Origin: Sphagnum compactum
Lineage: Eukaryota; Bryophyta; Sphagnopsida; Sphagnales
Direction of reading: 5' to 3'
NCBI GenBank assembly: GCA_965153455.1
Contig: OZ234496.1
Coordinates: 15,306,304-15,370,303, forward strand
Length of the DNA stretch: 64,000 bases
The notes under the pieces were generated by a model. It had not been told where the DNA came from and did not search any database. It worked only from the letters and a program-made list of their open reading frames with translations. Positions 1 to 12,000 of this stretch are shown here, one piece after another. A program made the position numbers and the translations under genes. The stretch's first letter is position 1; every line of letters begins with the position of its first letter.

Positions 1-1277
1 GAAATATACTTAATTAAATCAAATGATATCTTGAGGCTTTCCAATGGCCTATGAATCGCTTAAATCAAACATGGATTGCCCATTTAAACCCCACTTTGAT
101 TTTGGAATTTGAAACAAAACATACAGAATTATTTCATCATTTTCAAATATATAATTGAAACAAACAAATCAAAATGGGAACAAATTACTTTGCAAGTAGT
201 AGATCAAAATGTTTTATAAATAGAAATAGAATCAAACAAATAAAATTGTTTATAAATTTTCAAGGATTTGAACCTTGTCTATATAGCCATCTTATCAAAC
301 AATCTTCCATTGAAGTCTTGAAAATAGTCAAACATGAAACAATACAATTTCAAACAATGAATAAATAAACACTTAATAAAAGAAATGCTTAGAAAACATT
401 AAGAAGCAACAAAACCATTAAACAGATTAGCAAGCATTTAACAATGCAGCCAATTAGTTACAAAATAAAAAAGACAAAAACAAACAAGCAAACAAATAAG
501 CAAAACAAAAAGAACTATTATTGAACAAATTAACACATGAGTTAGCAAATATGTTAATTCCTAATTTGAAAAGTGTGTGTGCACACTTCCTTGCTCAAAA
601 TCAAAAGTAAAAATTTGAATAGAAATTTTTAGCAACAAAAGGTATGCTCATGAATTTATAAAGACATGGGTTTGGTCGAATGGCCCCATGTTCAAATGGA
701 TACATTAGAGCTGACCATAACACCAGCAACCATCAGCAACAATGAAAAAACATTCAGGTGCTTATGTTCTTCCTGATCAGAGCTACTCCTATCAACTACT
801 GACAGATGTGGAATGATCCTGAACACTTGCATCGAGATCCTCTTTGAGTCCTAACAATGCAGAAGAACTACAACACAGCCTGACCAATCAATAGAATCAC
901 AACATTGTTCTTAGGTTCCCAAATCTGACAGGACATTGGCAATCAAAACAAAATAGGTAATAGATTGTACTCAACTCAAGTTAACAGAAACAAGTGTACC
1001 AGACATCTGAATAGGTATCAGGACTGTTGGAAGAGCACCAGGAAGAAATAAGAACATCCTTCACTTGGATTATCACATATAGGGCATAAGAAAATTATGG
1101 AACATGAGACTTTTAAGCTCCTGTGGCCTAATCCCGCATCATACAAAGTCTCTCCTTCAGGGAAAAGCAAAAAGAAAGTAACACTGTTTCCATTCATAAT
1201 TTGCATCCCTTCAGATTTTAGTATTAACTATAAAACTATTTAGGTTTGCAGGAATCTTGAGTGAGCTTACTGGGTGT
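1..1277. other. A+T-rich 3' flank of the RRM gene
   Basis: No gene is visible. Bases 1-660 are A-rich simple sequence with only short spurious frames. Bases 660-1277 are more mixed and probably include the 3' untranslated region of the minus-strand RRM gene, whose stop codon lies at 1278-1280. Confidence 0.5.
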
Positions 1278-4200
1278 CTAATATGGCCTGTAACGTGGCT
1301 CCAATCTAGAACCACGATGACCACCTGGAATACCCCCTCCTTCAGCTGTTTGGAGCGGACCCACATTGCCGTATGTGCCCCACTGAATCCATCCACAAGG
1401 AAATGGTTCAGACTATGTCACATCCAACATACAGGTTTAGAACAATTGCACTAAAACAATCAGAATTATTGTTTCTATCTGACTGACATAAGCAAGTCAG
1501 AATCATTCAGGATCTTGTAACCACCCATGTGCAAGCTTCAATCAAATGGGACACAGACATATTCACCAATCAAGAAGTTAAGACCAATCATGCTCTGATG
1601 GGCTAGATCCTCCACATGTCAGCTTTAAAATAGGACATGAACATAAATGTAAAATGCTAAAATGACAAATAATCTGCAGTCAGTGGGAATCTAGTGGGAA
1701 TCTACAGAGCCTTGTCTGTTAGAAGAACTGTTTCAGCTATTAGTCAGCATCTTTGACATGTTCACAGGAGTAGATCACTAATTCAAAACTTGGCCTTTAC
1801 TTTAAAGTTGTCCTGAAGTCCTGATTAACCACTCTTATGCCTGTTATTCTTGAGACCTCTCAATGTCCAGTCAACAAACCAAGAAAGGACTGGGAGAAAA
1901 AATTATCTGGATACGATAACTTACCCCAGAATTGAAATCCAAGTTGCCTTGAATGCCTCCATAACCACTGCCTGGTAGAGGTGCATTGCTTCCTCTGATG
2001 GGCCCTCCAGCTCCACCTGTTGAAGCTGCTGCTGCCCCTGGACCCACATGATTAAGATAAGCAGCATTTGCCATCTCATCCTGTGGTGCTGCTCTGTCCA
2101 CCGCAATCTGCACAACAAATCTCTTGAGAACTGGGCACAAGAAGACACACATTTTGTCTAGAATACAACAACAATGTCACATGCTTCAGGGTCACTACAA
2201 TGTGCAACTAAGGGGAACTGCTAACCACATCTGTCTGTCACAAACACCATCAGAAGTAGCAAATCATCCAAAACACAACTATTTATGGATGCAGAATTAG
2301 CTCAGAGTATCATGGATGATTCATATCAACAGATGAAAGTCTTACCTGATGGCCAAGAATCTCATGGGTTCTAAGAGCAACTCGTTCTGCTGCACCTTCA
2401 TCAGAGAAAGTGACAAAGCCAAAACCCCTATGTGATGTCTTCTTTGCATCCTAGTAAAATCATCACCATGCAACCACCAATGTCAGCAAACTGAATTAAC
2501 CTTCCACATACCAGTAACTTGAGAGCTTTATCAGGAAGCATGATAGCCCACCTTTGGGACATAAACATCTGAAATGCGCCCAAAATTGTTGAAGTAGCGT
2601 CGCAAATCTTCAGCAGTTGCCTCAAGTGGCAGCCTCCCCACAAAGATTTTTGTTCCTAGACCTCTAAGGGGTGGAATCGGTGGGTTTCCTGAACCATAGC
2701 TCCCAGCCTGTGCACTACCTGGGCCACCAAGCCCAGGTCCACCATAGCCAGTCCCAGAAGGTAGGGATGGGGGCCATGCATTTGCAGCTGCGAAAGCATT
2801 GTTAATGCCTGCTGCTGGTCCTAAGTCTCCTGCGAGTGCAGAACCTGTGTAATCATATGCACCAAATGCCCCTCCAAATCCTCCAAAACGGGCTGCATTT
2901 GTGTACACTCCATATGCTCCATAAGCTGCAGCTCCAGGATAGCCCTTCCCCCAAACCTTTACACCATCCTCCTGTTGACAAAGACGCAAGCAGGTTAGAC
3001 TGAGGATTATGCAATAATCTCCAACCATTTCATGCATCAACAGCCAATTCTAGGAAATCCTCCGTCAAATGTCGGAGGGTCAACCACAGCTTACCTTAGG
3101 AGTGGCCCGGTCAACAGCTATTGTGGACCCACCAAGCTCATGTGATTCATTCATTAGCCTGTCCACAGACTCTGCAAAAAGTAGGACATGTATAATTGCA
3201 ACAGTAGAGTGAGCTCCATGGTTTCATGTATGAAAGGAGAAAACACTTTGTAGAAGATGGCAAGGACCACATTGTGGAGCCATCTCATTGATTAAATCTC
3301 CATTTTAGCAAGACCACTCCCACAGAATGATATGCTATTAGAGCTTGGTGCAATCAAAGCTTCGGGAACTGCAGAGAGCATGAAAACTAATTTGCAAAAA
3401 AAGGTGAAAAAGCATTTACATACATGTCACACAACAGACAAACCTCCATATTCTAGGATGCACTCTTCAGTTCCTTCTGGCTCATACTAATGTTGCCCTG
3501 GATGTAATTGAATATTTCCAGCCCTAATAATTGGAGAAGTAATCAACAATTCTCTCTTGGTTCCCCACGATTTTATCTGTCCCATGTACAACAAACTAAG
3601 GAAATTCAAAAGAACACCTATTGTACCTGAGTGCTCATATGTGACAAATCCAATTCCACGGTGTGCCTTTGATGCTAAATCCTGCATGTATGGAATTATG
3701 AAGTCAACAAACATCAGGTTGAAATTTTGAAGACAAATGAAATGGATGGTTAGAGCATAATGTAGAGTCCTGTTAGGCTCGAAGGCAAGGTCCTATGAAA
3801 CCATTGGACATCAAGAGGGTAAGGGATTTTGCCTTAGGCATGTAAGCATCTGTCAGAGCACCAAATTTCTCAAAGTAGCTGCAATCAACCCAAACCCCAT
3901 GCATTTACTAGACATGAGAGGGAGAAAAACATCAAAACTGTGCACTTCAGCATAAGACAGATGAAAACCATATGAACTTTCTCCCAGCAGACAGGTTAAC
4001 TTAGAACACTTTCTTCTAACTTAGGAAACTGTGACAGAAAGAAATCTTCAGCATATGCAATAAGGATACAACAACTGCATGAAGGTCCTAGTGCAATCAC
4101 ATAGAAGATGTTCAAAGGACAAAATTCCATGGAATTTGACCCCACTAAGTTGCAATATAAGGAGCCATGATCCCTCAATAGCATTTGGAGGTGTGCATCA

Positions 4201-6051
4201 TCTCAGGTACTATACAAAGGAAGATAAATTATACTCCCAATCCAGTAACATTTATTGAACACTTTTGAGCAGTGAAGTGAAAAACAACCACACAACAGAG
4301 ACCCTTGGTAGAGCTGCTTCAGTTGCACATATCTGTAAAAGACAGGATGATCACAGGAAAGTAATATGCAAGCAGAATGATGTTTAACTGCACCTGCGAA
4401 ACTCTTCATCAGTGACAATGGGTGGAATCCTTGCCACAAAAACTCGAGTGATCTTTTTGGCTGGTGGCTTCATCTCTTCCTGGTGCAGACAACAGCAGAT
4501 TCAAAATCAGATCCAACTACAAACATGGATCCAGATCAAGAGTCAGTTCCAAACACAAATGTACTCCATACTTAGAATATACATCAATTGGAATAGAATT
4601 GAGAGATGATCAGGTAACAAGGTTATACAGATTTCAGATCTGACAACATATCAGCAAACAGGAAAAAAGGAAACCAAGCCTTAGGAGCTGTTTGACTATC
4701 ACCCACAAAGCATAAAACCATCATCTTCATCATGGATGGCAGTGACTAGCTGCTGGTACTCCCAACTGACTTCATCAGCTCCTAACAGTGGGAATTGACA
4801 AGTATACCACCCAGAAAACGAGTATTGCACCCAAAGAAGAAACAAGTCAAGTAAAGAAGAAGAGCATTACCCTTGGAGTTGCAATCTTCACCTCCAGCAT
4901 TCTGCCATTGAGAGAATGCTGTGTGGAAACTGCTTTCTGTGCATATAAAACAGTGGCATGAGAGCATGTTACTGACTAACCCCCTATGACCAGCCACCCT
5001 ATTTTTAAGAGCACCCAGAGCAAATTTGCAAAGAAATGCACATTAAGGCCCCGTTGAAGTGCTTGAACATTGGATTACAAGAAATATCTGCAATCTAAGA
5101 TGAGTACAACCACCACTTAAAGAAATGACATACCTGTGCATTTTCAGCACTTGAAAATGTCACATATCCAAATCCACGGGATCGTCCGGTTGCACGGTCC
5201 TGTGAAAAGTTGGAATAGTCACATGTCAATTTTGCTAGACAAAGTCATGCAACTAAATGGTAGTGTGAAGAAATGAATGACAAACCCAAGAATCAGAATG
5301 TGAGCTGACCTTCATGACAATAACATCATCAAGGTCACCAAATCTCAACATGTACTGCCTCAATCCCTCAGTGTCAATGTCCCAAGGGATACCCAACACC
5401 TGGTACACAACACAAGAAAAATTGCCATCACTGCTAGTGTTATCTATGATAGCTGAAACAGCTGTCAAGTGGTATAACTGGGATCCAAGTGAGGGAATAT
5501 ACTGAGCACTCAAGGGAAGATTTGAACAAGAAAGATGTCCCTATTCGAGCAGTTAGAATGTCCATCATCACGATGGAGCCTTTAGCCAAGAGGGTAGTCT
5601 CATGCTCATACACAAAATGGGAGTGACTTATCACTTTGCCAACAGTTATGAATGATACAACAAAAAAAAAATGCTCTTCCAAGGTTTTGACTTGAATCTG
5701 AAACCATGGAGCTAAGAAATGAGCTTCTTGGTGCCCAGTAAGGATTAAGCTTCAAACCTATATAAGGGGAAGTCAGGTAAAACTGTGGACACACTATATT
5801 TTCCAGATTCATTTCTCCATCTGACATCATTTTGCAAGATCAAACCAATACAAGGATCATGGACCCATATTGTCTTGCCACAGTTTCAGCTTCATTGAAC
5901 AAGTTGACCATTTCCACTCTATTGGATGTCCAGGGGCTCACCTTTGGCTGCATGAACGAGCCAAGTTGCTAAAAGAAGTGGAATGCCTACATACCACGAG
6001 CTTTCTTGATCCAAGCAACAAATTGCCATCTCTGGAGGAGGAATGCGCCAT
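1278..6051 (-). CDS. Three-RRM RNA-binding protein, AT4G36960-like (12 exons, 451 aa)
   Basis: Predicted nuclear hnRNP-type protein that binds RNA through three RRM domains; its targets are unknown. Exons from the start: 5995-6051, 5310-5399, 5134-5199, 4871-4936, 4394-4479, 3833-3878, 3627-3681, 3095-3171, 2552-2971, 2346-2450, 1925-2107, 1278-1382. All phases join to one 451-codon frame. RRM1 is about residues 17-92 (RNP1 RGFGYVTF at 57-64), RRM2 about 105-178 (RNP1 RGIGFVTY at 145-152) and RRM3 about 288-363 (RNP1 RGFGFVTF at 329-336). A Gly/Ala/Tyr-rich linker fills about 182-287 and a Gly-rich tail ends in PRYRPY. The chosen ATG opens MAHSSSRDGN and runs in phase into the conserved RKLVVLGIPWDID. 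Domain order and spacing match my memory of Arabidopsis AT4G36960. The intron after exon 6 uses a GC donor. Other RRM families are possible but fit the linker less well. Confidence 0.88.
3682..3832 (-). other. GC-AG intron in the RRM gene
   Basis: Reading on the minus strand, exon 6 ends CCTAAG and the intron begins GCAAAA at 3832; it ends in CAG at 3682. Joining here gives MPK followed by DLASKAHRGIG, the same length as the family's conserved RRM2 loop. No GT near this point keeps frame and length. The other introns of the gene are GT-AG. Confidence 0.75.
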
Positions 6052-7500
6052 TCGGGGGTGTATAAGCACCACCAACACAACTCAGGTTTTTTTTACCACA
6101 GTTGTGTTTTCCCCACACTGGTTTCCGCCTTGTGTGAAGTGCCTGCAAAGCACAGTCTTGCCACTCTTCTTTCCTCTCCCCTCTCACTCCTCTCTCTCAC
6201 AGAGCTCCTGTTTCTGATTCTCACACTCTCGCTCTCCTCATCCCTGCACAAACACATTCTAGATTCATACTCTGCAGGACCCGGCAGCCACTCTCCAAAA
6301 GCAGAGTCAAAATGAGAAACAAGAAGACTGGATGATCTAGCATATAAGGTAGTTGGAAACCACAGGATATCCATTTTCTCAGAGAGCTCAAATGCAGTAT
6401 AGACTGCACACATGGAGTCTTCTTCAGGACAAATGCAGGATTCCACAAGATGGTCACCCTCTGCAGAACACAGATGGATGGCATACAATCCAGAGAGGTG
6501 TTCTCATTATATAAACCGCACAGTATCTACATTTTAAGCCAATTGTTCTGAGGTATGAACAACTGGAACTTCAGGGGAGAAGGGGCAAAAGATCTGTCTG
6601 TCCATCATCAACTGTGCACATACAAAGAAAGAAAATGTGATGATCTCCACAAGCTACCTAACCACTCAGGTCTGCAGACTGCCAATATGGTTTGCCATTG
6701 TGATGCTTCCACCGCAACTGCATTGCACTTTGAGGACAATGGTGGAAACAAAGGGCAGCATAACACGAAAAAAACATGGAAGCAGTAACAGTAACAGAAA
6801 AGAACCCGAGATTTGCACAGTTTGAACAAGAGAGGAAGCCAGCAGACACAACTCCCTCCCTCTCCCTCTCCCTCTTTTGGTTTTCTTTTCCTTACCACTC
6901 TCACAGAGTAAAGAGAAATTTGTAGGGTTTCTTCAACAACCAAGCCCCAGTCACAGCATCACAAGAACCTCTCAACTCTCGGAAAAGACACGAAGCTCTT
7001 CCCTATCCGACTCTTTTCAGTTTCACCCTCAACGCTGAAGGCGGCAATGCGCTCCAATCTCTCTATCCCTGCATTCAATCTGAAACCCTAGGTCCTTGTG
7101 TCAATGCCCATTCCTTCTCTCTGTTACCGCATCCTCCTCCTTCGCATGTGATCGCGTTGATATCAAATCTGGCTTTCCCTCAATTTCCGAACTCCAATAA
7201 GCACCCTCTGGAAAGCAAGCGAAGATTGGCAGAGAAAGCAAGACGCTTGACTTTCTCCTCTTCTCCGGCTCTGAACCCTAAAATGAATCAAGAGAAAACT
7301 CCAAAGACAATAAAAATTCAGCCCGAATTATTTTCGCTCTCTTTTTCTTGTCTCAGTACCTAATTCGTTTTCGATGATATACCTTCATAAAAGCTTCTTA
7401 TAATCTACGAAGCTCGCGGTATGTGATCGCTGAAAAAACTAGAAACTAAGCTTCAGAGCAAATTATTTCGAGCTCCGATTTCTCAGCCGATAAAGCAAGA
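6052..7500 (-). promoter_or_regulatory. 5' leader and promoter side of the RRM gene
   Basis: No conserved coding sequence is seen. The stretch has C/T-rich tracts on the plus strand (for example 6170-6240 and 6853-6880), which read as purine-rich on the transcribed strand. A 131-codon minus-strand frame at 6093-6488 starts upstream of the chosen ATG and could be an upstream ORF if this is transcribed leader. A leader intron is also possible, and its borders cannot be set from sequence alone. Confidence 0.4.
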
Positions 7501-8029
7501 CACCAGGAACGACAAGAGAGGATAAGATTGCCCGATCTAATTCCTCCCTTCCTACGTTCTCAGAATGTTCTTACACGCACCACCGCCGCGGAGAATCCAC
7601 GATCTCAGCAGAAGCAAATCATGAGATACCGAATCTCTCGCCCGCTTTGCTCTCACCTCCTGTCGTCGTCGTCGTCTCTCTCCCGATTATTTCTCTCTCT
7701 CTCTCTTTGCCCGCTTTAGGGTATCATCCATAAGGTGGACAGACTATCGATTTTCAATCCTTTTTTCTTTAGGAATTCTGGTTTTGCTTTCATCACCTGA
7801 ACGTGAATGACTTTCGTCACATAACCAGACGGCTTTGGACGCGGCGGTCTCGCTGACGTGTTACTTTCTCATTGGACATTAATGATAGAGATTTATTCCG
7901 TATCCCTCTCTGCATACGGACAACGTCCACTTTTTACATCCATCATCTGTCAAGTATGTTAATAGAAAGGTACTTTCATCCACAAGCAGAATTGAAACGA
8001 CCAGTAAAATCTGTAAAAGTAATTAGGAG
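7501..8029. other. Spacer between the RRM gene and the USP gene
   Basis: No gene seen. There is a CT microsatellite near 7675-7712. A short stretch at about 7968-8000 resembles part of the dispersed repeat at 8169-8305. Confidence 0.35.
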
Positions 8030-8305
8030 AGGACATGTTGATTGTTGGTAGAGCTGCTTATGTCCGCTAACTAGCTCAAGCTGGTGGGTTAATTGAGATT
8101 AGTCTTGGCACGATTGCACTCCACATCCATAACCTCTGGTTAACAAGGTATTCCCCTACACATGCAGAAACAAGGGGTGTGTCGTCACAGTGTGGACTTG
8201 CCATTTACATTAAAAAGTATCTTCATCCAAAAGAAGAATCATGGAAACTTGAAACATTTCACCATGCAACAATACACTCTTCAAAAAATCCTTGAAAAGA
8301 AATTC
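8030..8305 (+). repeat. SINE-like dispersed repeat, copy 1
   Basis: Bases 8169-8305 match 42822-42950 (same strand) and 47341-47420 (opposite strand). The shared core is an ACAAGGGGTGTG block followed by CTTGCCATTTACATT, a short A run and AAGTATCTT. Upstream, 8075-8090 reads TAGCTCAAGCTGGT, which resembles a tRNA-type box A, so a tRNA-derived SINE is possible. A convincing box B was not found, so the class is tentative. Confidence 0.45.
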
Positions 8306-9073
8306 AAGTGCACATGTGAGTGGTAGATCTCTCCAATGGCCAGATGCATATATCCTGTGCGAAGGTGGGTGCTTTCAAAGGCAAAGGAGAAAACCTTATT
8401 ACTTGAATTAGCTCATGTTGTCATGTTCAAACTTCAAAAGGTGTGTCTTGTTTTTCACTCATAAATCAAATTAATGTTCTAATGCCTGAAGATGTTTGCT
8501 CATGGTTCCGGATCTGGGAGTACATCCATCCCTGTGGTTTAGCCAATTTGCAGGCATAGTTTTTTTTGGTTTGTTAGATTTTGTGGAAACCTTCACTGTT
8601 TCTTTTGTTGCAGTTCTTCTGTATGTACTTGAGTTACTACAAACCATTCAACAAGATCTAGATTCATTTGGTCAGGCCTGCCAAACCCTAAACCCTAAAA
8701 GCCCTTTATTGTGTGATCTCATGGCAAAAATTCCACAAAAATTTCCCTGGAGTCTAGATAAGACACGGGAAGATTTATCAACACATCAAGTTGCCACTAC
8801 TTTGGAGAAACATCTTGCGTGCATAGAACACTAAAACTGGTATACATCTCTATCAATCAACTCATTTCTAGGCTAATTCACATCCGTAAACGCCCAGGAA
8901 CATTGCGACGCATCCTTACAGATTGCTCTGATTCTAAAACTGGAAATTTCCTTATAATAATGCCCTTTCAAGTGCTACTCATTTCAAAGTCCAAAAAGAG
9001 TTAGCAGATATCTCTGTGCCCGCCTTCTGTGCATTAGATTTGGTGCCACATTTTTCAACTAATGTTCATTACA
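8306..9073. other. Downstream flank of the USP gene
   Basis: The only long frame, 8496-8834 on the plus strand (112 codons), has no recognisable family features. A CCCTAAACCCTAAA telomere-like motif sits at about 8685-8700. The part next to 9074 is probably the USP 3' untranslated region. Confidence 0.35.
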
Positions 9074-12000
9074 TCATCTCAAAACTGGATGTTCAAAAGA
9101 ACTGCTTGAGTTATCACCTGATAGTGACTCGTTTACATAGAAAAACATATAAGCTTCCTTCACTTTGCTGAACACGATTTCTGCTGGTTCCTGCACAGTC
9201 AAACATTCGCAACATTGTCTTTAGCACCAGATGAGTTGTACTATATGCATTGCAGGCTATTACCGTACATTGTTTCTCCTGGTTTAGCATCTTCTACTAG
9301 AAGACAACCCAGCTGTTTATAGTTTGCTGCTCTTTAATCTGAACTGGTGGAAATTCCTACTTCCGACTGATCTTTTCTTCCATTGCACTATTGGTGTAAC
9401 TTTTAACCCCACAAATCTGCTACTTACTTGGAACACATGAATTCAGTCATGTCAAGTCTACTAGTTGCTCTGAAGATGATACTTTTGCACAAGGAAACAA
9501 AGAAAGCACATCACACAGTGAGAGCTTACATCTCTGACAATTGAATCATCACATCTGAACCATCTATTAGCTTTGGCATCATGGATATCAGCTATGAAGT
9601 GACCGCCTGATGCTTCTCCTCCCAAATGTTGAACAATGCCCTGTAACCGGTAACTGGTGCTTACAACCTTCGTTCTCTCGTTTGCAACATCTGGGATCAC
9701 TTGAGAGCTATCTTCAATTGTGGCTTCCTGGATATTCATATCCCCTTTGACATAATCAGGAGACTCTTGAACTGATGAGCTTGGCTGTGCCAACATGCCA
9801 TTTAGTTCACAAACAGGATGAGCTTGAGATTCACAATTGACAGCCATTGGCTGCTCATCTGAGACAAAGCCATTAGCAGCACTTTTAGGATTGCGCACAT
9901 CCTTGGCACACCAGGGTCCTGTACAGAAAAACCTTCAAGCATGAGAGTCAAGTTCTTTGGAAAATACTCTACTCAGGACTCCCAATTTTGCATCTCTACA
10001 CCAGGATTTCATCTAATACTACTAGAAATACACTATTCCTGTTAACTTTCATTCTTCAAAAAGCTGTACCAAGGACAGATTAGGTGAGAGAGGGCTAGAA
10101 TGCAGCAAGTACCAATGTCCAGTTGAGAGGAAAAGTTGACAGGTGCAGAAACTTTGGTGCATGGAATGTCTCGATCCATGTGTAGTCGTTTCAGTTGCAG
10201 CACTAAAACACGTGGAAGTTGCAGTATTTGGACCTGTGCCTTGACAACGGCTCCTTCACACTTCTCACACTTTCGGGACATAGTTGTCTCCTACAATGCC
10301 CAGAATAGTTTCAGCTCAACAGTAGATTTTTTCACACAAAATGCTAGATATCGAGAATGGCACCTGGTTCACAACCATTTGCAGAGGACTTTCACATCGT
10401 TAATCTGCATTTTGCACTATTAAATTACAAGCACAGTTGAGACAGTAAAATGTCTATAAGATCCTTCAACAGAATCTATTAAGTTTGCTACTGTATCATC
10501 TTCATGATTATGAATAAGAAACTAGAGTTGTCATTGATGTCCATACTGATAAAACAGCTGGCAACCTGTTACCCACCTCATTCTGTGTACAAACTGTGGA
10601 AAATTTCTTCCAATTTACTTTGGGAAAAAAGCATTGGTGGATACCTGAAAGTAGAGCTGCAACAATGACTCCAAATCATAGGCCTTTGTGCAGTTGTCTC
10701 TGCCAACACAATCCATACAAAAATCAATATAAGGGTGAACATTGTCTCTCTTAATTGCCTTTTTGTCCACAAGACACTCGGAATAAGTCCTCTAACTACC
10801 AACTATCAACTTGCTGACAAAACATTCTGATATGTTCAACAGGAACAACAAGTATGAGCAGCACATCATATAAAAGAAATTGCCAGTGCTTAAAAGAAGT
10901 TTCTACCTCTCATCCTCAGGTAAAGCTATTGAAAAATCACGATACATCTCTTCGACATGAGACACCTTCCCACAGTCCACACAGGTCAGACTGTTCCTGA
11001 CTGTACAGCTGCACATCCAACATCAGAACATGCCGAGTTATAGTGAGTTGGAACTTCACTTCAAAGGCATACTTCAAACAGATAAGAAAACCCAGAGAAG
11101 CAAACAAACCTGAAGCTGTATGTTGTTGGACATATGCTACCAAGTTCAGGGCAATCAGCTTGGTTCAAAGACTGCTTCTTTAACAAGGATGATACTTCTT
11201 CCTGAATGTGGTCTATTAAGCTGCAGAAGAACTCATGTGCATCCTGAAAGTACACACAAACTTGATCAGAAGGAATCTTCTGAAAACTTTCATAGATTTC
11301 TATCCTCATGTACTAAATTCAATAGTTAAGCAAACACAAGCCAACTCTACAGACATTATTAACCAGATTCAATACTGCCTGGGTATGTGATCTGTACCTA
11401 CACAGAAGAAATGTTAAAAAGAAGAATCAATGGACTCTTTCTGAATTCTACAGAGGGGGTTTGCTGTGCACCTGCTGGACTGAACCCCAAAAGCGTGCTT
11501 GATGCTTTGCAAATGACCTTTTGAGCGCAACTGGGTTCACTGGCACATGTCTATCAGCTCCATTGAGATCTTGAAGGACATGAAGAAGGGCTGAATACAC
11601 ACTCTCATTCCTGGATGGAGATCGCAACTCAAGATCCTGTGAAGTCAAGCATACACAATTATTTGGAAGATAGTTCAAATATTTTCAGATGCTAGAATGC
11701 CACACTGCCTATCAATCCAGTAAGACAAAAAGCATCTAGCAGCTCCTAAGGCAACACCTGTTGTGACTAACAAGCCCAGGACCTTCTCAGCATCAGTGGC
11801 ACATTGACATATTGCACAGGTGAGAATGTTTGAGTACATTGGCATCTGCAGCTTCCTGCTCTGAAAAGCGGTTAGAGAGGCGCATCATGGCTGAAACAAA
11901 GGTAGGCAGACTGAAGAGAGCTTGTACAACAACATTCATGTAGCAGGTGTTGCCAAGGTTCATGAGCCTGCATAAACAACAAAGATTCACATAAGCACAT

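Noticed and set aside
8685-8700. CCCTAAACCCTAAA as interstitial telomere
   Set aside because: Only two repeat units; short telo-box motifs are common by chance and in plant promoters.
8496-8834. 112-codon plus-strand frame between the RRM and USP genes
   Set aside because: No domain, neighbouring frames of similar size, and it overlaps the likely USP 3' flank.
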